The notes under the pieces: generated by a model
Database searches by the model: none
Told to the model about the DNA's origin: nothing
What the model saw: only the letters and a program-made list of their open reading frames with translations
Shown: positions 1-5,379 of the stretch, one piece after another
How the letters are laid out: each line of letters opens with the position of its first letter
How positions within the stretch are numbered: position 1 is the stretch's first letter
Source: JBDRED01 sp043820025 [NCBI: Elusimicrobiota bacterium]
GTDB taxonomy: Bacteria; RUG730; JBDRED01
DNA length: 5,379 bases
NCBI GenBank assembly: GCA_043820025.1
Contig: JBDRED010000004.1
Location: forward strand, 1 to 5,379
Direction: 5' to 3'
Position numbers and translations under genes: made by a program

Positions 1-4
1 TTTA

Positions 5-3000
5 ATGAAAGCGCTGCTCGCAAAGATCGGTATTGGCGGAGCAGCTGCAGGCGGAACAGCGGCAATGATTGCAACCACATTTGTGCTTGGGCTTCCTGTG
101 GCTGTTTTATTTATGGCGCTATTATCATGGTCAAACAGAAACAAGCAGAAGAAATTAAGGAAGATAAAGGATAGAAGAGAAACAATAGTAATACAGGATA
201 TTAAAGAGCTTGATGAGCTGGGCTTAATGTTTGATGAGGAAGGCGAATTTGCTCTGACAGAAAATCTTGATGACCTTGAGAATATTTCTGAAGATGATAT
301 AAAAAATCAGACAGAAAGGCTTGAGAGGTTAAGACAGTTCCTCAACATTTTAATCAGCCCTGATGTAACGATAGATTCCCTGTCATTGCGAGAAGCCGAA
401 GGCGACGAAGCAATCTCCGTAAAATATTCTAACGGAAAAAATAGAGAAAATATTACGGTAGGAGTATTCTTGGATAATGCCAAAAAAGTTGTAAAAGATT
501 GGAGAAAGGCGCGTAGTGAATACGTATCTGAAAATGCGTACTCAAAACTTAAAATAAGCGCAAGAAATAACTTTAGATATCAGGCAGAAGAAGTAGTAGT
601 ACCAGCAGAAGAAGCCGGAGAAGTAGCCGGAGAAGAAGCCGGAGTGGAAGACAGAGACTCAGACTCAAGCTCAAGTAGTGAATTAGATAGTAGTCTGGAA
701 ATAGATGCTGAAGGAAAAATGGTTTTTGATTATTTAAGCGACGAATCCGAAGAGCCGCAGGTGCAGGCAAGTCTGCCACAAGCGGCGCAAGACGGGTGGT
801 ACAATGTTCTAGAAAATGAAAGGCCTGTTGTTATGAATTTTATTAGGTTCTGCCCTGCAATGGCAAAGAGTCTATTGCCAGCCGCCAATGTTAGGGAGTT
901 ACAATTTTTTGAGCCATTAAATAAGGGCAGGGGCCAAAGGCTTTTGGATATGCTGGTTAGCGCAAATAATGATTTTAATGAGAGAATGGAAACTAATCCT
1001 GTGCCTGCCGGCGAAAGCGACGCGTTATTACGTCATATGTTATACCACGCAATATGGAATTATTTTGGCAGTAATAGAGATGAGAGTGCATTAAATACAT
1101 CCAAAGCAGATAAATTTTTAAATATTCTTGCAGTAGATATTTTTAGAAAGGTCAGCCCTGCAAACCTGGAAAGGCTCATTGATCCTGACACAGGCGAGAT
1201 AAAAGAAGGCTATGCGCAAGCTGTCGCAGGCCTAATGGTTAGAATTTATGAAAATGAAAATAACAGTAACTTTGGAGATGGACTCACAGGCTATGTCAAT
1301 AATAAGCGCATAAAAGGCCATTATGACCAAGTTTTAACAGATCTTTTAACAAACAAAAACAAAGAACGTGGCGAAGATGCGCTAGATGTTGTTGGTATCC
1401 TATATGACGCGGTTCTTGAAGGACATGCTGACGATACATTTGGAGTTGCCCGCGATAAGAGGGCTGATGTTCTAAGGGTCACAAAAGAAGAAATACGATC
1501 ATACATGGTTCATGGCATGGCTGTGGAATATGACAATGAAACAAGAATAGTAAAATCAGCGCTCGATGACTTAAGCGAAAATGGCGTTTTACATAAAATA
1601 GTAGATCAAGAAACGCTTGCAGGCAAGCTGGATGCAGTCCGCGCAAAGAGCTTTGAGCTTGCGAAACAGGCAAAGCCTGAGGAAAAATTTAGATGGACGA
1701 TTATAGGAGGACGAATAGCAAATCTTTGGAAAAAGGGAAAAGCCTCAAAAATTTTAGCTGTAATATTATTTATTATTTATGGCATTACGTTCATTGGCCC
1801 GGTAATTGATATCGTATTCCCGGGAATATTAAGAGGCTTAGTAAAGTGGTCTTATTTTAAGATGGAAAAGAGGCTGGGACAACCGCCTGCTCATGCGGAA
1901 GTATATACAAACGAAAGTAGTCCGCAGATTGCGCACTCAGTAGACGCTATGATAGACGGGGCTTATAAAAATACATTATATTTAAAGTATAAAAACTGGC
2001 TCGCTAAAAAGAAGGAAACATGGGACGGCAAGTGGCTGGGTATAGGCACATATCTAAGATACTTAATGATGATATTTTTGCCAATACTTGCTGTATGGAA
2101 CTTCCGCGCGCTCTTGGCCCGCGATATTATGAAGGATAAATACAAAGAAACAGGCAAGGCGTTTGACCGAATAAACGAGGAGCTTTCAACATTTGTAGCT
2201 GTAACGCAGGATGATATTAATAACGCGGAAGAAAGGCCGCTCTACCTCATACAGGCTGATAAGGCCGGCGCTCAGCCTGAGATAGTATCAATGCTGTGGG
2301 TAATGCAGAACGCTATGCTTGATAAGGAATTCTTGTTTTCAAGAACAGGCAAGGCATACTCAACAGGCCTTGATGTATCATGGCACAGAAAACAATACTT
2401 AATGAACCGGCTCGCAATGATGAGAAAGGAAGAAACCTTAGAATATAAAAATGATGCAGGCAAAGTAGTTAATGGTCGTAATATTCCTGATGATCTTCCG
2501 TCTACGCGTATGGAGCGTATGCGTAAAGAGCTTATGGTTATGTCAGTTCTCCAGCGCAGTGGTAATAATCAGAATTTAGGAAATAATAAGATGGGGTATT
2601 TTGCTGTGCGCGGAATGCAGGGAATGGCAGATCCGTTATTTTATGGCACAGAGGATCCATACTTTCTTCCTATGTGGGAATATGCTGTCCGCGAAGGCAT
2701 TCAAAACCTGCCCGGACAGTTAGATATAAAGGTAACAGGCGCTGACCTTGCGGTAATTATGGGTATGGACCAAGAACTTGCATTTCGAGCGCTTAATGTT
2801 TGGTACAGCGATTTTGATGGCGCATATTATAAGGTAACTCTTGATAGATTTGCGCCGTTTATTGATAATATTGCCGCAAATAACGACAGGCAAAACGCGC
2901 TTATCGCGGCAATGCAGAGAACAGTGGACCCGCAGATGGATGAGCATATTAAGAGCGGCAAGGTAAAAGCTCCTGCGCATGTAAAGACAAACTGGGCAGG

Positions 3001-4957
3001 CGTTGTTATAGGGTTTGCTGTTGTTATGGCATTGGTGATAGGTATAATAGCGTTAGAAGCTGCGCTATTCTCAACAGGAATGGTGTATGTTCCAATACCA
3101 ATGTTAGCGTATGTATTTACAGCGCTCATAGGGTTTGCAGGCGCGATCCGTTTTGCTCGGTTCCTGGGCATTAATAAGCCGAGGAGCGACTATAGGTATA
3201 AATCAGGCGAGAAAGGAACATTAAGGCATTTTGTGATATCGCGTATGAAACAATATGGAGACCCGATTCCGCTTATGGGTTCATCAAGCGGTATACTTTC
3301 ATTGTATATGAAGCATATAGGCTGGCTCATAAATCCAAGGTTCTGGGGATATAGAAATTACTTGAACATGTTTAGAAAGATTGTGACGCCTCTTAATATA
3401 GCCAGGGCAGGCCTGTTTATTGGTATGCTGGCCGGAGTTGCGGCTGTTATTGTATTTAGTCCGTATATTACCGCATTCTTTGCAGGCCTTTTAGCTGCAG
3501 CGCCGTTCTATTTTGTTCCCGGCGGATTCCTAAGCGCATTTGGAGTAGCTCTCATTACGATCATAGTCCCTGCAATAATAGGTTTTGCGGCAAAGACTTT
3601 ACATCGCGCTGTTGAGCTTGGCGGGCCAAGAGCATTCTTTAAACATGAAATAACATTTGACGCGCTTGCAAAGACAGCAATGAAAATAGTTCTAGGCGCT
3701 ATTTTATTAGTTGTATTAGCGCTTGCTATGTCTGTATCAGCGCTAGCGCCTGCGCTGTCATTTATCAGCCCTGCAATATTTGTTGTTGTTTCAGCAATTG
3801 CAATGTATCAGGTAATGAGCGTTACAAGCAAGTCGCTATGGACTGACAGAAAACTGACAGAATCTGAGCGCGAGCAAAAGCTCTTTAAAGAAGAACAGGC
3901 GAATTATTGGAAGCGCGTATTTGGCGCGGCATTAGCGTATAATGTTATATTAGCCGTAGTTTTAGGTTCGCACGCTATAATGTTCATTGGCGCAAACCCG
4001 ATAGTGCTTGGCATTATGATAATATTATTCCTTTTAAACGCTTTTCTCTCAATATTCAGCTTCCAGTCAATATTTACATACTTAAACATGAAACAAAAGA
4101 TGGCTACGCAGTTTGACCTGGGCAATCTGCCTGCAAAAGCAAACCCGATTAAAAGGTTTATACATTTTATAAATCCATTGATAAAACAAATCTTTAAGAT
4201 TTATCGCGCAATATTCTGGCTGGGCGTTGTTCCATGGGCGTTCTTATCATTTGCTACTTCGAGCCTGTTCCTCATTCCTTGGACTGTCCCTGCTCTGGTA
4301 ATTCCTGTAATAGGCACAATAAGCGCGTTCTGGCCTGTGCTTGCTATTGTAGGCGCTGTAATGATTGCATACCTGGTAAACGGGTTCTTAATGAGAAAGA
4401 TGTATGCATGGCTGGTCCGAAAGGCCGCGGGAAATGATATGGCGGCTGAGAGCCTTATGAGGGATAAGGAGAGCCCTGTAAAGACGCTTGCTGATGTAGA
4501 GAAAGCGTTTAGAGAAAAAGGCATGGAGATATATGCTGAAAGCGGCCATATTATAAGGGTCTTAACATTAATAAGAAACGAAGGGTATATTACAGATGAG
4601 GAGTTTGATGATTTTAAAGATATTTTAGAAAATCCTGTTGAGCGGGCCGGTGAGTTTAAAAGATATGATACAAACAGAAAATCATACACACGTCTTTTTG
4701 GCAGGGAAGCATTATCTACGCAAAAAGGGCTAATGTTCCTGGAAACAGCTGTTTTCAATAAGTACTATCTATCTGTTGAGGAGTATTTTAACAGCATTAT
4801 TCAGGGAGGCCATCTGCATCTGGTAACAACTGAAATGGTGCAAAAGAGTTTTGAGGAGTTTTTCTGGTTTGACGATACGGAAATACATGATTTCACAATG
4901 GAATTACACATATACCCCACAGGTTCTGTAGCAAGACCTGTTTTTTTTAACTGGTGA
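5..4957 (+). CDS. Very large polytopic membrane protein of unknown family (possibly 5'-partial)
   Basis: I do not recognise this 1650-residue protein. Seen directly: one membrane segment (about 20-42) followed by a strongly basic stretch (43-58), which by the positive-inside rule puts the next part in the cytoplasm. A soluble, helix-rich part follows (about 60-580), interrupted by an acidic/Ser linker (194-236). Then come membrane segments at about 583-606 and 684-704 and a soluble part (706-996) containing an aromatic/Gly-rich stretch (863-906, with DPLFYGTEDPYFLPMW). A membrane block spans about 999-1022, 1028-1048, 1135-1152, 1154-1172, 1176-1196, 1228-1248, 1250-1270, 1305-1328, 1331-1358, 1403-1424, 1426-1442 and 1443-1461. 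Charged loops at 1049-1130, 1271-1304 and 1359-1402 are probably cytoplasmic, so one or two segment calls must be wrong or re-entrant. The tail 1462-1650 is soluble. No catalytic motif, Walker site or glycosyltransferase DxD/QxxRW pattern was convincing. A role in the cell envelope is inference from topology only. The frame is open upstream of the ATG (TTA codon at 2-4) and no ribosome binding site can be judged. The last 13 codons contain a terminator, so the C-terminus is suspect. Confidence 0.85.
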   Translation: MKALLAKIGIGGAAAGGTAAMIATTFVLGLPVAVLFMALLSWSNRNKQKKLRKIKDRRETIVIQDIKELDELGLMFDEEGEFALTENLDDLENISEDDIKNQTERLERLRQFLNILISPDVTIDSLSLREAEGDEAISVKYSNGKNRENITVGVFLDNAKKVVKDWRKARSEYVSENAYSKLKISARNNFRYQAEEVVVPAEEAGEVAGEEAGVEDRDSDSSSSSELDSSLEIDAEGKMVFDYLSDESEEPQVQASLPQAAQDGWYNVLENERPVVMNFIRFCPAMAKSLLPAANVRELQFFEPLNKGRGQRLLDMLVSANNDFNERMETNPVPAGESDALLRHMLYHAIWNYFGSNRDESALNTSKADKFLNILAVDIFRKVSPANLERLIDPDTGEIKEGYAQAVAGLMVRIYENENNSNFGDGLTGYVNNKRIKGHYDQVLTDLLTNKNKERGEDALDVVGILYDAVLEGHADDTFGVARDKRADVLRVTKEEIRSYMVHGMAVEYDNETRIVKSALDDLSENGVLHKIVDQETLAGKLDAVRAKSFELAKQAKPEEKFRWTIIGGRIANLWKKGKASKILAVILFIIYGITFIGPVIDIVFPGILRGLVKWSYFKMEKRLGQPPAHAEVYTNESSPQIAHSVDAMIDGAYKNTLYLKYKNWLAKKKETWDGKWLGIGTYLRYLMMIFLPILAVWNFRALLARDIMKDKYKETGKAFDRINEELSTFVAVTQDDINNAEERPLYLIQADKAGAQPEIVSMLWVMQNAMLDKEFLFSRTGKAYSTGLDVSWHRKQYLMNRLAMMRKEETLEYKNDAGKVVNGRNIPDDLPSTRMERMRKELMVMSVLQRSGNNQNLGNNKMGYFAVRGMQGMADPLFYGTEDPYFLPMWEYAVREGIQNLPGQLDIKVTGADLAVIMGMDQELAFRALNVWYSDFDGAYYKVTLDRFAPFIDNIAANNDRQNALIAAMQRTVDPQMDEHIKSGKVKAPAHVKTNWAGVVIGFAVVMALVIGIIALEAALFSTGMVYVPIPMLAYVFTALIGFAGAIRFARFLGINKPRSDYRYKSGEKGTLRHFVISRMKQYGDPIPLMGSSSGILSLYMKHIGWLINPRFWGYRNYLNMFRKIVTPLNIARAGLFIGMLAGVAAVIVFSPYITAFFAGLLAAAPFYFVPGGFLSAFGVALITIIVPAIIGFAAKTLHRAVELGGPRAFFKHEITFDALAKTAMKIVLGAILLVVLALAMSVSALAPALSFISPAIFVVVSAIAMYQVMSVTSKSLWTDRKLTESEREQKLFKEEQANYWKRVFGAALAYNVILAVVLGSHAIMFIGANPIVLGIMIILFLLNAFLSIFSFQSIFTYLNMKQKMATQFDLGNLPAKANPIKRFIHFINPLIKQIFKIYRAIFWLGVVPWAFLSFATSSLFLIPWTVPALVIPVIGTISAFWPVLAIVGAVMIAYLVNGFLMRKMYAWLVRKAAGNDMAAESLMRDKESPVKTLADVEKAFREKGMEIYAESGHIIRVLTLIRNEGYITDEEFDDFKDILENPVERAGEFKRYDTNRKSYTRLFGREALSTQKGLMFLETAVFNKYYLSVEEYFNSIIQGGHLHLVTTEMVQKSFEEFFWFDDTEIHDFTMELHIYPTGSVARPVFFNW
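381..417. repeat. Palindromic dispersed repeat (TGTCATTGCGAG...GAAGCAATCTC type) inserted in frame
   Basis: The sequence begins TGTCATTGCGAG and ends GAAGCAATCTC. Outer arms ATTGC (385-389) and GCAAT (410-414) are complementary, and an inner hairpin GCC-GAA-GGC lies at 395-403. From general knowledge, this signature (GTCATTGCGAG ... GAAGCAATC) recurs in many copies in a range of unrelated bacterial genomes, normally between genes. Here it lies inside the large gene and is read as residues 126-138 (LSLREAEGDEAIS) without breaking the frame, much as Rickettsia palindromic elements do inside genes. Only one copy is visible in this window, so the identification rests on recognition of the consensus, not on a second copy here. 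Confidence 0.7.
608..643 (+). repeat. Three tandem 12-bp units within the large gene (EEAG/EVAG/EEAG)
   Basis: Three consecutive units, GAAGAAGCCGGA, GAAGTAGCCGGA and GAAGAAGCCGGA, differ at one base and keep the reading frame. They encode residues 202-213 and open a low-complexity linker (about 194-236) that continues with an Asp/Ser run (RDSDSSSSSELDSS, 217-230). The DNA-level identity suggests replication slippage. The linker probably separates two folded parts of the N-terminal soluble region, and the repeat number could vary between strains. Confidence 0.8.
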
Positions 4958-5379
4958 AACAAAAAAAAGCTCAATGCTATTTGTCTAAACCATAAAAAAA
5001 GACCCTTCATCGCATCTTTTATGGTTAAGAACTCTTCCAGTATAAAAAGCCTCTCGCCATTGGTTGCAAACTTGCATGCCAGGCTTACGGCATCTTTAAA
5101 ATTATAACCATCTAAGGGTACGGGCATAAGTAGCCAGGTAATCGGAACTTTTGTCTCTTCCAGCTTGTCTTGAAGAGACAGGGCATATTTATTTCGAAAT
5201 ACGCCGTTCCTGGCAGCCTCTTTATCGACGGCAGGGAAATAACTAACGAAGAGACGTGTATTTGAAGATGGTTTCCTCGCTGTCAGGCTTGGAAGGCCTC
5301 TTCGAGCTATATAACAGGATGAAATCGTACGAAACCAAGCGTTAACACCGCGTAAAAGACTCCCGAACCAGCCCAATCG
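4801..5379 (-). CDS. Partial minus-strand gene, open at the right edge and probably 3'-truncated; possible surface-carbohydrate biosynthesis protein
   Basis: The frame is open to the window edge; a TTG at 5376 is the first possible start, but the real start probably lies outside. Numbering from that TTG, residues 1-138 look like a real protein: a basic, aromatic start (WFGSLLRGVNAWFRT), then FVSYFPAVD (43-51), NKYALSLQDKLEE (62-74), WLLMPVPLDGYNFKDA (81-96) and FILEEFLTIKDAMKGLFLWFRQ (111-132). The pattern reminds me of the middle region of TIGR04326-type surface carbohydrate biosynthesis proteins, but this is from memory and weak; a transposase fragment was also considered. From about residue 139 (position 4962) down to the stop at 4801 the frame is simply antisense to the large plus-strand gene and has no protein-like character, so the true coding part probably ends near the A-run at 4961-4968. 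The gene appears to have lost its 3' part. It is convergent with the large gene. Confidence 0.45.
   Translation of the reverse strand, partial: RLGWFGSLLRGVNAWFRTISSCYIARRGLPSLTARKPSSNTRLFVSYFPAVDKEAARNGVFRNKYALSLQDKLEETKVPITWLLMPVPLDGYNFKDAVSLACKFATNGERLFILEEFLTIKDAMKGLFLWFRQIALSFFLFHQLKKTGLATEPVGYMCNSIVKSCISVSSNQKNSSKLFCTISVVTRCRWPP
4919..4948 (+). terminator. Intrinsic (Rho-independent) terminator overlapping the end of the large ORF
   Basis: The arms ACAGGT (4919-4924) and ACCTGT (4936-4941) pair perfectly, can be extended by a T-G wobble towards an 11-nt loop region, and are followed by an uninterrupted run of eight T (4941-4948). This is the usual layout for termination of plus-strand transcription. 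It lies before the in-frame TGA (4955-4957), so RNA polymerase would be expected to stop before the annotated stop codon is transcribed. The minus strand has no T-run after the hairpin, so the element is not an obvious terminator for the opposing frame. Confidence 0.65.
4984..5030. repeat. Near-perfect inverted repeat, 14-nt arms, 19-nt spacer
   Basis: The left arm TCTAAACCATAAAA (4984-4997) and right arm TTTTATGGTTAAGA (5017-5030) pair at 13 of 14 positions, with one A-A mismatch; ten of these pairs are consecutive. Two further pairs (GA 5001-5002 with TC 5015-5016) can form if three A are bulged out. The structure is AT-rich, is not followed by a T-run that would make it a typical terminator on either strand, and lies within the minus-strand frame (residues around TIKDAMKGLFLWF). 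Its position, 16-70 bases from the suspected junction, is notable; its function is unknown. Confidence 0.5.

Noticed and set aside
573-779. Leucine-rich minus-strand frame resembling a membrane peptide
   Set aside because: The leucine runs are just the complement of the GAA/GAG-rich and Ser-rich linker on the plus strand.
2827-3171. Minus-strand open frame of 114 codons rich in Ala, Ile, Asn and Thr
   Set aside because: It is complementary to a membrane segment of the large gene, and its composition follows from hydrophobic codons read in antisense.
3736-3761. GC-rich palindrome-like stretch (CAGCGC...GCGCTG)
   Set aside because: It is a short symmetry produced by GCG/GCT/CTG alanine and leucine codons within a membrane helix, with no T-run or other sign of function.
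2998-4390. Cyclic beta-1,2-glucan synthase (NdvB-like) or other glycosyltransferase membrane region
   Set aside because: Size and multiple membrane helices invite the comparison, but no DxD, QxxRW or GH94-like motif could be found in the translation.
4201-4758. Minus-strand open frame of 185 codons within the large gene
   Set aside because: It is antisense to the last membrane segments and the tail of the large protein. Its Ser/Ile/Ala-rich translation shows no domain character, and the plus frame is clearly the coding one.
4961-4990. Possible terminator for the minus strand (AGC...GCT followed by T8)
   Set aside because: The stem is only three base pairs, extended by A-T pairs across a mismatch, and is too weak to call.

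Overview
This window is almost entirely one very long plus-strand coding region (5-4957, 1650 codons), followed by a short, damaged-looking 3' boundary and part of a second coding frame on the opposite strand (down from 5379). The base composition is moderately AT-rich. Arginine is mostly AGA/AGG and isoleucine often ATA. The organism cannot be fixed from the sequence. A bacterial genome from an uncultured lineage with outsized membrane proteins, such as Omnitrophota (formerly OP3), is a plausible guess but no more than that. No rRNA, tRNA, CRISPR array, intact insertion sequence or replication origin is visible.

The long protein has one membrane segment near its visible N-terminus (about residues 20-42). 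A large soluble part follows (about 45-580), then two more membrane segments (583-606, 684-704), a second soluble part (706-996), a dense block of about 12 membrane segments (998-1461) and a soluble C-terminal tail (1462-1650). I do not recognise the family. The reading frame is open to the left edge of the window, so the ATG at 5 may be the true start or an internal methionine of an even longer protein.

Two insert-like features sit inside the N-terminal soluble part. One is a copy of a palindromic dispersed repeat (TGTCATTGCGAG...GAAGCAATCTC, 381-417) carried in frame and translated as about 13 residues. The other is a 12-bp unit repeated three times (608-643) that opens an acidic, serine-rich linker.

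The 3' boundary is odd. A good intrinsic terminator (hairpin plus eight T, 4919-4948) lies upstream of the stop codon. A minus-strand frame enters from the right edge, looks like genuine protein down to about position 4962, and then runs antisense through the end of the big gene. A near-perfect 14-nt inverted repeat (4984-5030) lies close to this point. Together these suggest that the convergent gene has lost its 3' part, by genomic rearrangement or by an assembly join at about 4949-4990. They also suggest that the annotated C-terminus of the long protein deserves checking.
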